DNA from: Pseudomonadales bacterium
GTDB taxonomy: Bacteria > Pseudomonadota > Gammaproteobacteria > Pseudomonadales > Azotimanducaceae
Direction: 5' to 3'
NCBI GenBank assembly: GCA_041395945.1
Contig: JAWKZN010000001.1
Span: 930,001-994,000, forward strand
DNA: 64,000 bases
Below are positions 18,035-25,331 of the stretch, in pieces (the stretch's first letter is position 1; each line of letters starts with the position of its first letter). Under the pieces are notes generated by a model. The model did no database searches. It had not been told where the DNA came from and worked only from the letters and a program-made list of their open reading frames with translations. A program made the position numbers and the translations under genes.

Positions 18035-18054
18035 AGACTGAAATACTCGGGTAT
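18030..18054. promoter_or_regulatory. Type 1 IscR-like operator upstream of sufB
   Basis: The 25-bp element reads ATA (18030-18032), CCA, GACT (18036-18039), GAAAT, ACTC (18045-18048), GGG, TAT (18052-18054). Against the type 1 consensus ATASYYGACTRWWWYAGTC (followed by RRSTAT) I count 23 of 25 positions matching, including both outer half-site ends. Its outer right part is also a palindrome AAATAC-TCGG-GTATTT (18041-18056). It overlaps the candidate -35 of the suf promoter. Cluster-bound IscR or a related Rrf2 regulator is the likely binder; no such gene is in the window. Confidence 0.75.
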
Positions 18055-18261
18055 TTACTCTGCGGCCACCGCAAAGCCAGCGCTTCCGCGGCTCAGGGCG
18101 CTCCCAGCGGTCCTGCGATCAGGGTCCTGCAGCGCTGGTCCGATGTGCGTACAACCCTTAAACTGCGCGGCTTTGCCCAGGGAGCGTCTGATCAGGTACC
18201 CGCTGACGCGTGGAAGCCTGATGAGAGACTCCCCGGCCCTCTCAACCACGGAATCTGACCT

Positions 18262-18903
18262 ATGCCAAAGCTCGAAACCATGCCCGAAGACCACATGTAT
18301 CAGGCCTATGGCATCTACCTCCTCGAATCGAAGCATCGGCTGATCCGGCGTCTGAAAAAGGCCTACCAGCCCTCGGTACACGGACACAAAACCTGGAATG
18401 CGAGCTTTCTGCTGATGGACTACCTCCAGCACCAGCCCCTGCCGAAGAAAAGCCGGGTACTGGAAGTCGGCTGCGGCTGGGGGCCGGGTGCCGTGTTCTG
18501 TGCGTCCGAATTCCGCGCCAAGGTCACCGGCCTCGACATCGACAGTGCGGTGTTTCCGTTCCTGGAGGTGCTCGCCGAACTCAACGATGTGAAAGTCACG
18601 CCGATGAAACGGCGTTTCGAGAGTCTGAAGGCCGATGATCTCTCCCAGTTCGATGTGATCGTGGGTTCCGACGTGTGTTTCTGGGACAGCATGGTCAAGC
18701 CCCTGTCGCGCCTCATCGATCGTGCGATCAAAAACGGCGTCGAGCGGGTGGTGATCACCGATCCGGGCCGGCCGACCTTCTATGAGCTGTGTGACATCGT
18801 GCGCAAGAAGCACAAGGTGAAGCTCAACGAGTGGTATGCGACCGAGCCGAATCACGCGACCGGGGAAGTGCTGGACGTGCGGCCGTCGAAGAAGCGGCGT
18901 TAG
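18262..18903 (+). CDS. Class I SAM-dependent methyltransferase, substrate unknown
   Basis: A 213-residue protein. The SAM-binding motif I VLEVGCGWGPG is near residues 67-77, an acidic motif II end (VTGLDID) near 92, and a post-motif stretch IVGSDVCFWDSM near 133. The overall look resembles the small METTL/Nnt1-type protein methyltransferases, but the substrate cannot be read from the sequence. The ATG at 18262 follows ATCTGACCT without a strong ribosome-binding site. The gene stands alone, divergent from suf and convergent with the 19309-32753 cluster. Confidence 0.75.
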   Translation: MPKLETMPEDHMYQAYGIYLLESKHRLIRRLKKAYQPSVHGHKTWNASFLLMDYLQHQPLPKKSRVLEVGCGWGPGAVFCASEFRAKVTGLDIDSAVFPFLEVLAELNDVKVTPMKRRFESLKADDLSQFDVIVGSDVCFWDSMVKPLSRLIDRAIKNGVERVVITDPGRPTFYELCDIVRKKHKVKLNEWYATEPNHATGEVLDVRPSKKRR

Positions 18904-19308
18904 GTTACATCTGTCGCCGAGTCACCGGTCCGGAACTCGGACTCGTGCATCCGGCTGGAGTGTTGGAAGCAGGCCGGTGGCGGGGAGGCTCCGGGACCTC
19001 GCGCATACTGCCTTTTCCTACCACATCGCTGCCTGACCGACTGCGGACCGCTCGAAACAGAAAAACAGATTTTCCAAGGCGGACCCGGAAGCGCGCTGAG
19101 GATGCGGGGGTGGGCGGGGGTATGGCGGACCGTGTAGCGACGCCGACGACGCCAAGCAGACCCGCTGCGGGGCTGATCGGTTGAGTCGGGTAGCGCGGAG
19201 CGCCGGAGCGAGGTCCGCCATACCCCCGCCCACCCCCGCATGTGCATCACCGCGCCTCCACGTCCTCCTCTTCGAAAGCCTGGACTTGAGCCGGATCCGT
19301 CGCTGACC
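18904..19308. other. 405-bp intergenic region between convergent genes
   Basis: No convincing gene lies here. Short open frames in it lack ribosome-binding sites and are built from the repeat itself. The region is very GC-rich and is dominated by the inverted repeat at 19102-19241. The 198 bp before the repeat and the 67 bp after it show nothing I can name. Confidence 0.7.
19102..19241. repeat. Perfect 30-bp inverted repeat around an 80-bp core
   Basis: The left arm 19102-19131 (ATGCGGGGGTGGGCGGGGGT then ATGGCGGACC) is the exact reverse complement of the right arm 19212-19241. The 80-bp core between them is not itself symmetrical. Lying between two convergent transcripts, it could be a bidirectional terminator-like structure, or a small nonautonomous mobile element (MITE-like) with 30-bp terminal repeats. 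No target-site duplication is obvious at the ends. The left arm has three G-runs of three to five and could also form unusual DNA. Confidence 0.85.
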
Positions 19309-19995
19309 TCAGCCCCGAATGAAGTCCTTCAGTTGTCCGGAAAGACTGGAGCAGGCTGAATTCTGGACCCGGGCAATAAAGGGCAGTGGAATCACGACGG
19401 CGGGAATGTAGCTGGTGCCGATCGCATCCGAGCTGACCTTGCCGACCGCACTGCCATTGCGCACATCCCAGATCGACGCTTCGTAGGAGGAGTCGTTTTC
19501 CCAGGTCAGGAAGCCGAAACAGCCGGCGCCGGCGGTGGTCACACTGCAGGTCATCGAGCCCGAAGAATCGGTACGGATCGTGGAGCCATCGATCCAGACC
19601 AGATAACGCAGCCCCAGTTCTCTGAGCCGCTCGGCCAGCATCGGGGTGGCCATGAGCTCGGGTAGATCCGAGGTATTGACCGGTGCCGTTCTCGGTTCGA
19701 ACCAGGGAAACAGGGCATCGCGGAAGGTCTGCTCATCAATCACCCGGATGCCGTTGGAGCCCCTGGCAATATTGCCACTCACACACTTCACAAAATTGAG
19801 TTCGGTCTCGTCGGTCGTCGGTCGGCTCTTGCGGCCGAGCACCACCACCGCCTCGCCCGCATCGAGTCCGGTGGCCGCCTCCCGCACCTGCTGCACAGTG
19901 GCGGTCACGCAACCGCCACTGGAAAGTACCAGCACCAGAATGCCCGTGATCCTGCGATAGAGGTTTCTGTGCAGCGTCAGTTCGATGATGTTCAC
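19309..19995 (-). CDS. Predicted lipoprotein, last gene of the vWA/TolQ cluster
   Basis: A 228-residue protein with a lipoprotein signal (ITGILVLVLSSGGC, Cys29). After the signal come GEAVVVLGRK, then RVIDEQTFRDALFPWFEP and LAERLRELGLRYLVWIDGST, a pattern like the CsgG/TolB-N type alpha-beta domains that handle stress or assembly factors in the periplasm. I do not recognise a named family. It overlaps the upstream lipoprotein gene by four bases, so the two are probably made together. It ends 67 bp from the large inverted repeat. Confidence 0.75.
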   Translation of the reverse strand: MNIIELTLHRNLYRRITGILVLVLSSGGCVTATVQQVREAATGLDAGEAVVVLGRKSRPTTDETELNFVKCVSGNIARGSNGIRVIDEQTFRDALFPWFEPRTAPVNTSDLPELMATPMLAERLRELGLRYLVWIDGSTIRTDSSGSMTCSVTTAGAGCFGFLTWENDSSYEASIWDVRNGSAVGKVSSDAIGTSYIPAVVIPLPFIARVQNSACSSLSGQLKDFIRG

Positions 19996-20681
19996 CCGCC
20001 CTTCGCCGGTTGTGAGGTGTCTGGTGCTGTGAGAGCCGGACTCGGGAGTTCGACCGCCAGCCAGTTCTGAACCTGGGGAACCGTCGGAAACTGTACTGTA
20101 AAAAAGGCCATCGCGTCCCGGCAGGCCTGCAGCGCGGCGGCGCGCAGGGTGGGGGAGGTGCTGTTCATACCATAGTTCTGGGTGTTCGCCTTTCCGTATG
20201 CGGTCAGTGGCCAGTCACCGAGCAGCACACCGTCTCTGCTGTAGAGCTGGATCTGATAGCGGATCCAGACTTCGAAATAATCGGTGCGCGTCTGCAGCGG
20301 TGTTGAAAACTGCATCTCCGCTATGGTGGGGACCAGGGTACCCGCCACCCGGGCCGGTGGATGTGTGGGGTCCTCGACCAGTTGCACATCGTCGAACATT
20401 CCAACAAAGAGATTCAGGAACATGGGCTGCTGAGCGTCGCCGATGGCGATGCTGAACTTGCCGTTGTCACCGTGATCTTCCTCCAGGGTGTAGTTCAACA
20501 GCGCTTCCGGCAGGTGCACACCAACGGTCAGCGGCACCTTGGCAACCAGGGGTACCGGAAAGATGGTGTCCTGGGTCATTTCGACTGAGGTGCTCATGCA
20601 ACCGCCGAGCAGGAGTAGGACGAGTGCGGCTGCAGCTGAGGGACGGGAGGATCTGGCGGGTGCGGACTGGAACAACTGCAT
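19992..20681 (-). CDS. Predicted lipoprotein of the vWA/TolQ cluster
   Basis: A 229-residue protein with a lipobox at LLGGC (Cys28). The mature part (VAKVPLTVGVHLPEALLNYT, then YFEVWIRYQIQLYSRDGVLL) resembles the beta-rich outer-membrane lipoproteins that carry a periplasmic binding domain. I cannot assign a family. It starts nine bases after the second vWA gene and overlaps the next lipoprotein gene. Residue +2 after the cysteine is Met, not Asp, so outer-membrane delivery by the Lol pathway is expected. Confidence 0.75.
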   Translation of the reverse strand: MQLFQSAPARSSRPSAAAALVLLLLGGCMSTSVEMTQDTIFPVPLVAKVPLTVGVHLPEALLNYTLEEDHGDNGKFSIAIGDAQQPMFLNLFVGMFDDVQLVEDPTHPPARVAGTLVPTIAEMQFSTPLQTRTDYFEVWIRYQIQLYSRDGVLLGDWPLTAYGKANTQNYGMNSTSPTLRAAALQACRDAMAFFTVQFPTVPQVQNWLAVELPSPALTAPDTSQPAKGG

Positions 20682-20690
20682 GCTCGAACC

Positions 20691-21677
20691 CTACTGGAAT
20701 TCCGAAAGGGCCACAAAGGTACCGTCGTTGCGGAACGCGAGTTCCCGCATCAGCGCTGCGAACCGGTAGACGCGTGCGGATGGTCGCTGCAGATATACCG
20801 GAAAGGCAACGGCATGGATTCGCACCATGCGACGGCCATCTTCCCCCACCAGATTGATCCGGTCCACCTCGTCAACCACGGATTCTATGGAGTCCCCTGT
20901 GAAGTCGTCACCGAATACATAAATACTGATCAGTTTGTCCGGATCATAAAAGGTGTTGATGGCCATCTGAATACCTTCCACCGGTGAGGAGTTGCTGAAT
21001 GGGTTCCAGGACTGCAGCCGCTGCAGAATTGCCTGACGGCGACTGGGCGAATCCGGTATCCACTGGGCCGCATAGCGGGGGAACATGTAATCCCCCATGT
21101 CGTTCATCACCTGGATGCCCTTGACCTGGGGATAGATGGCGAGGGTCTCTTCCACCTTGGTCAGCACCTGGGACCAGGCGGCATTGAACATGCTGCCCGA
21201 GGTGTCAATCACGAAGATGATGTATTCGCTGTCGACGGCGATGCCGCCGACCAGATCGGTACTGCGGCGGAAGTCGACACCCAGCAGTCTCTGCATCTCA
21301 TCACTCAAGGACTGTTTGGCTGCGGCGAGTTTCTGGGTCTGCTCCAGACTCTCCTCGTTCATCTCCTTCGTGGTCCTGAATTCGCCGAGAATTTTCGACA
21401 GTTCCCGTTCGAGCGCGGCGAGTTCGAGGAGGTTGTCGTCAAGCTGACCTTCGGCGTCGTTGACCTGGCGGGTCAGCTCCCGGATCTGTCCACGGATCTC
21501 GAATATCGCGTTTTCCCGCATGGCGACCTGACCTTCGAGATCGATCTGGGTCTTTTCGAGCAATACCGGTTCGACGGTTTTGGTGATCATCAGCAGCAGG
21601 ATGATGGCGCCGAAGCCACAGCAGATCACGTCCAGGAAAGACACGCTGAATTCTTCGATGCCGCGGCGTCGTTTCAT
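20691..21677 (-). CDS. vWA protein with TolR/ExbD-like membrane helix (second copy)
   Basis: A 328-residue protein from the ATG at 21677 (GAGAGG just upstream); a TTG at 21698 is less likely. A basic N-terminus precedes one helix with the motif FLDVICCGFGAIILL, with Asp16 placed as in TolR/ExbD helices. Residues 40-140 are coiled coil. A von Willebrand A domain follows, with the MIDAS motif DTSGS at 158-162 and a later acidic motif FGDDFTGD. The region that should supply the MIDAS threonine reads SSPVEGIQ, so metal binding may be incomplete. It shares the layout of the gene at 21758. Confidence 0.85.
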   Translation of the reverse strand: MKRRRGIEEFSVSFLDVICCGFGAIILLLMITKTVEPVLLEKTQIDLEGQVAMRENAIFEIRGQIRELTRQVNDAEGQLDDNLLELAALERELSKILGEFRTTKEMNEESLEQTQKLAAAKQSLSDEMQRLLGVDFRRSTDLVGGIAVDSEYIIFVIDTSGSMFNAAWSQVLTKVEETLAIYPQVKGIQVMNDMGDYMFPRYAAQWIPDSPSRRQAILQRLQSWNPFSNSSPVEGIQMAINTFYDPDKLISIYVFGDDFTGDSIESVVDEVDRINLVGEDGRRMVRIHAVAFPVYLQRPSARVYRFAALMRELAFRNDGTFVALSEFQ

Positions 21678-21757
21678 ACGTCCTCTCTCATCTCCCAACG
21701 CTCACTGTCTCTTCCTCATGCGCTCTTCTGTGTTTGATCGACCGCGTTTCAACTCTC

Positions 21758-22846
21758 TCACGGCCAGTCCCTCGACGGGGAGAGGAAGGCGCCGCCGGAA
21801 GTCCTGGCGAGATTCCAGAACGCGGCGGCGGCCATGGGGTCCCCTTCCATGGGAAACATGATGACATTGACCGGCACCTGGGCGGGCATGCGGTTGACCG
21901 CATCCCGGAACAGATCGAGTCGTGCCGCGCCGGTGATTTTAGCGCCCCGGGGTGGTCGCGTGCCGATGGTGGGGAGCGAATCCGTGATCAGATAGACATT
22001 ATCCGGTGGTGGCTTGAGCGCGTTCATCGCGATGACCAGTTTCTCCAGGCTCGTGCCGTTCCCGGGAACCGTCTGCTTGAGTGCCTGCAGCGCACTTTCC
22101 AGTTCCCGGCCTTCTCCGAGTTCGATCCAGCTGCCGAAAGTTGGTTCAAGCATGGCCCGGGTTTCTTCATTGAAGCCATAGAGCTGGAAGCTGGCATCCA
22201 GGGGCAGCTGGGAAGCCAGCCATTCGACGGTGCGCACCGCTCTCTGCCACTTGGGCGCCTGCCGTTTGCGCTCGTCGGACATGTTACGGCGACGCAGTAC
22301 GTTCACGATGTCCTGATCCAGCATGCTTGCGGAGGTGTCCAGTGCAATCAGAATATTGCGGCCGCCGACCTTCAACCCGGTCAGGTACTGGCGATCACCC
22401 TCGCCGGTGAAGGTGCGCGCCTTGTTGCCTGCGTTTGCTTCTTCGATGGCCCGCAGGCGGCGCAGTTCCTCTTCCCGGCTGTCTACGTCCGATTTCAGTT
22501 CTTCGAGGCTCTTGACCCTTGCCAGTGTGCTCGCCTCCGCGTCCGCGAGATCTTCGGCGTTTTCATCGATCTGGGTTTTTGTGCTGTTGAGCCGTCGGTC
22601 CGAGTCCGACACTTCACGCAGCAGATCTTCCAGGCGGGTTTTCAGTTCGACCAGATCCTTTTCGCCATTGCGAACCTGATAGTCGAGCATCCGGATCTCG
22701 GCGAGGGTGTCCTGATTGACCACCCGGGCTTCTTTTTCGGTGGCGTGATTGATGATCAGGAAGATCAGAATGACCGCCCCGAAGCCACAGGACATCACGT
22801 CCAGGAAGGCCATGGAGAAAATATTGGTTTCCCGGCGCCGGGCCAT
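21758..22846 (-). CDS. vWA protein with TolR/ExbD-like membrane helix (first copy)
   Basis: A 362-residue protein. The N-terminal helix (FLDVMSCGFGAVILIFLI, residues 14-31) holds Asp16, the position of the ion-carrying aspartate in TolR/ExbD/MotB helices. A long coiled coil (about 40-140) leads to a von Willebrand A domain with DTSAS at 170-174, a GNGTSLEKL threonine motif and the LITDSLPT aspartate, so all MIDAS parts are present. It begins six bases after the actin-fold gene. The helix, coiled coil and vWA order suggests a TolR-type stator arm ending in a binding domain. Confidence 0.85.
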   Translation of the reverse strand: MARRRETNIFSMAFLDVMSCGFGAVILIFLIINHATEKEARVVNQDTLAEIRMLDYQVRNGEKDLVELKTRLEDLLREVSDSDRRLNSTKTQIDENAEDLADAEASTLARVKSLEELKSDVDSREEELRRLRAIEEANAGNKARTFTGEGDRQYLTGLKVGGRNILIALDTSASMLDQDIVNVLRRRNMSDERKRQAPKWQRAVRTVEWLASQLPLDASFQLYGFNEETRAMLEPTFGSWIELGEGRELESALQALKQTVPGNGTSLEKLVIAMNALKPPPDNVYLITDSLPTIGTRPPRGAKITGAARLDLFRDAVNRMPAQVPVNVIMFPMEGDPMAAAAFWNLARTSGGAFLSPSRDWP

Positions 22847-22852
22847 TTCCGC

Positions 22853-24118
22853 TCACCCCTCGACGCGAATGGCCTGGAAGGTGCCTGCAGGCGTCTCGAT
22901 CCGGTCACCCGGCTCGATTCGTACCCGTCCGGTCACGGTATCTCCATTCAGCTTCAGGAGCGAAGGCAGTGCCGGATCCGGCTGCAGCCAGACGGTGCCT
23001 GCGTCAACTTCCAGTGGCGCTTCGGTGAACAGGGCAATCGGCCGTGCACTGTGGCCGAGGAGCAGATGTGTCGGTGCAGCGGGAGTATTCACGGCCCTGT
23101 CCGGTGCCGGCGTTGCAGCAGCGGATTCCGGGGACGGCCGCGTTGCTGCCCCGGGCAGTCGGGTGACCAGACGCAGCTCCCCATCGGGGCTGCGAATACG
23201 GCTGAGATGAGTGGTGCATCCTGCAGCCACAGCGTCCAGGGCCAGGGGTTCGACCAGCAGTCCGGCTGCGCGCAATCGCGCACTGAGCCCCGGCACTCGT
23301 GCTGCCCGCGCACTCAGTCTTACTGCCTGGTGGCCCTGCAGGGCTTCGAGGACGCGCGCGTAACGTGTCGCCGCTTTCTGTTCAAGGGCGGCGCGGGGCA
23401 CCTCCACTTTCCGGCGCAGATCCGCATGCTGGATCTCCACGGCGACGTCCGCATTCAGGGCGCCGTCCATCACCCAGTCATAGACCTGGTTGTAGAGCTG
23501 CTGCTCGGTATCTGCGGTTACCAGGGGATCGAATCTCGTCTCGCGCACAAAGCGGTCGGCAATCAGATTGACCCAGCCATCGAGCAGATTGCTCAGCCCG
23601 CACTCCCGGATCTCGTAGGCACGGGTGCGTTGCACCGCGTCGTTGACGATGAGTTCCGTGATGTTGATGTGCTGCAGATAGATGTCGAGATAGCAGACCT
23701 GCTCCGGTGCTCGGCTGGTGGATACCGCTGCGACTGCGGCGTCCACGAATCCACAGACTTTGAGGCCGGCTTCCTGACCGATGCCGAGGAGCACACCGAG
23801 CTGTTCCGTGCTGAGGGTTCCAGGTACCGCGATCACCATGTCATCGGGACACAGTGCCGCCACTTCCCGCAACTGATGATAGATGAGATCTGCAAGGTTG
23901 GCTGCATCCCGGGTCGGATGCGCCAGCGGGTCGGGCGACAATCGGGACAGATACTGCTGGTGAGCCTGGCGCGGATGGATACGAGCGAGGCGCAGGGCGG
24001 CTTCGCCGAAGATCAGCCCGTCCTCCCGGGCGATGGCGATCGCCGGGGCGCGATAGAGCCGCTGACCCCGGTGATAGAGCAGCAGTTCTGTGTCGTTAAT
24101 TTCCAGAATGGCCGTCAT
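22853..24118 (-). CDS. Degenerate actin/Hsp70-fold protein
   Basis: A 421-residue protein with no signal peptide or membrane helix, so probably cytoplasmic. The N-terminus (TAILEINDTELLLYHRGQRL) reads like the first phosphate loop strand of the actin/Hsp70 fold with its usual glycines lost. LSTEQLGVLLGIGQEAGLKV and VDAAVAAV match the helix and start of the second half, and VCYLDIYLQHINITELIV sits where the second phosphate motif should be. A proline/alanine linker (about 325-355) leads to a small beta-rich C-terminal domain. ATP binding is doubtful. It overlaps the channel gene by four bases. Confidence 0.7.
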   Translation of the reverse strand: MTAILEINDTELLLYHRGQRLYRAPAIAIAREDGLIFGEAALRLARIHPRQAHQQYLSRLSPDPLAHPTRDAANLADLIYHQLREVAALCPDDMVIAVPGTLSTEQLGVLLGIGQEAGLKVCGFVDAAVAAVSTSRAPEQVCYLDIYLQHINITELIVNDAVQRTRAYEIRECGLSNLLDGWVNLIADRFVRETRFDPLVTADTEQQLYNQVYDWVMDGALNADVAVEIQHADLRRKVEVPRAALEQKAATRYARVLEALQGHQAVRLSARAARVPGLSARLRAAGLLVEPLALDAVAAGCTTHLSRIRSPDGELRLVTRLPGAATRPSPESAAATPAPDRAVNTPAAPTHLLLGHSARPIALFTEAPLEVDAGTVWLQPDPALPSLLKLNGDTVTGRVRIEPGDRIETPAGTFQAIRVEG

Positions 24119-24918
24119 GCAGTGCGGACCTGGAGATGCCGGAGCAGGCGCTGGTCGCAGTAGGTCTGGGCATCCAGTACCAGGCGTTCCTGGATGAGCT
24201 GCACCTGGTGCAGGAGAAACATGATGATGATGCTGATGACCAGCGCGGTGAACGTGGAGTTGAAGGCAACGCCCAGGCTGGCGGTAACACCGGCGATATC
24301 TCCTTCCACGGCCTTGTAGGCCTGACCGAGGGCTTCGCCAATGCCGCGTACCGTACCGATGAAGCCGATGGAAGGGATCGCCCAGGCGATGTATCGCACC
24401 ATGGCCATTTCACTGTCGAGCCGGTCAGACTCGGCGTCACACAGGCTCTTCACCGCTTCTGAAACATCCTGCACATTGCGGGTCGAAGCGAACCGGTGCA
24501 GCGCAGCGGTCAATGCACGCGGCAGCAGATAGCCCTGCTGATCCTCGGGCAGCGCCTGGATGGCCCGGGTGTATTCCCGGGTGTCTTCCGGCAGCACGCT
24601 CATACCTTCGCTCACCCGCACGATGTCCTCACTCAACAGAGCGCGCTCGCGCCAGGCCGAACGCCCTTTGAATCCCATGATGGCCATTGCCCAGAACATC
24701 AGCACAAAACAGACTTCCTGCTCGTAGTCTTTCAGGACCACGTAGAGACTGCGGTCCTGTACGTAGACTTCGCCCTGGGCAACGCGCTCGTTCTGTGCGG
24801 CCACTATGGCGTCCGCGTTCGGGCGGATGACGGTGACGTAAACCAGATGCACCAGGATCACCGAAATGAGGAGTGCGCCTACCTGGTAGAGGAGTTCGAA
24901 GGGTAGCTGCTGCTTCAT
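24115..24918 (-). CDS. MotA/TolQ/ExbB-family proton-channel protein
   Basis: A 267-residue inner-membrane protein. It has hydrophobic segments near 10-30 and 66-82, then the conserved pair typical of TolQ/ExbB at about 170-190 (IAWAIPSIGFIGTVRGIGEA) and 205-235 (GVAFNSTFTALVISIIIMFL). The P..G..GTV.G motif and the threonine in the last helix are the family ion-pathway features. Such proteins form pentamers around two TolR/ExbD helices. The two vWA proteins encoded just downstream carry helices of that type and are the likely partners. Confidence 0.9.
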   Translation of the reverse strand: MKQQLPFELLYQVGALLISVILVHLVYVTVIRPNADAIVAAQNERVAQGEVYVQDRSLYVVLKDYEQEVCFVLMFWAMAIMGFKGRSAWRERALLSEDIVRVSEGMSVLPEDTREYTRAIQALPEDQQGYLLPRALTAALHRFASTRNVQDVSEAVKSLCDAESDRLDSEMAMVRYIAWAIPSIGFIGTVRGIGEALGQAYKAVEGDIAGVTASLGVAFNSTFTALVISIIIMFLLHQVQLIQERLVLDAQTYCDQRLLRHLQVRTA

Positions 24919-24984
24919 GGCTGGCTCATCATTGTTCGGGTGTTCGTTGCGTGATTCTGAAATGTCCGGCTCAAAACATAACTG

Positions 24985-25254
24985 TCAGATATCTACCGGA
25001 AACGAGACCGCATAGTCTTCGGAAATTTCCTCTGTGGGCACGAATACCTCTCCCCCTGCAGGCGTTTTTCTGTCGGCTTCTTGCGCCGACGATGGTTCTG
25101 CCTGGGGCGGGGTACTCCCGCTCTCAGCCGCTGCCGGAGCCGCCTCCTGTGCCCCCGCGGAGGGATATCCGGCCATGCACAGGGCGAGGATCAGCCCCGC
25201 CGCCGACAGCAGACTGCCGGGAGAGCGGGTTCGTTTACCGAGGATTCGAGCCAT
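24985..25254 (-). CDS. Small exported protein of the vWA/TolQ cluster
   Basis: An 89-residue protein with a signal peptide (SLLSAAGLILALCMAGYPSA, cleavage likely after AGA). The mature part of about 54 residues is rich in Ala, Pro, Glu and Ser and ends EEISEDYAVSFPVDI. No domain is recognisable. It could be a short linker or a substrate. It lies between the PEGA gene (77 bp) and the channel gene (66 bp), in the same direction. The reading frame is supported by the signal peptide and its position. Confidence 0.6.
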   Translation of the reverse strand: MARILGKRTRSPGSLLSAAGLILALCMAGYPSAGAQEAAPAAAESGSTPPQAEPSSAQEADRKTPAGGEVFVPTEEISEDYAVSFPVDI

Positions 25255-25331
25255 TTTTTAAGCCTGTCATCTGTACGACTTCCTTGAGACACCGGATTCC
25301 GTCGGGAGACTCCCGGCAATTTAGGACCCCA

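Noticed and set aside
21734..24163. 809-codon open frame on the plus strand
   Set aside because: It lies wholly antisense to the vWA and actin-fold genes, which have clear domains, coupled starts and normal composition. The frame is a by-product of high GC content.
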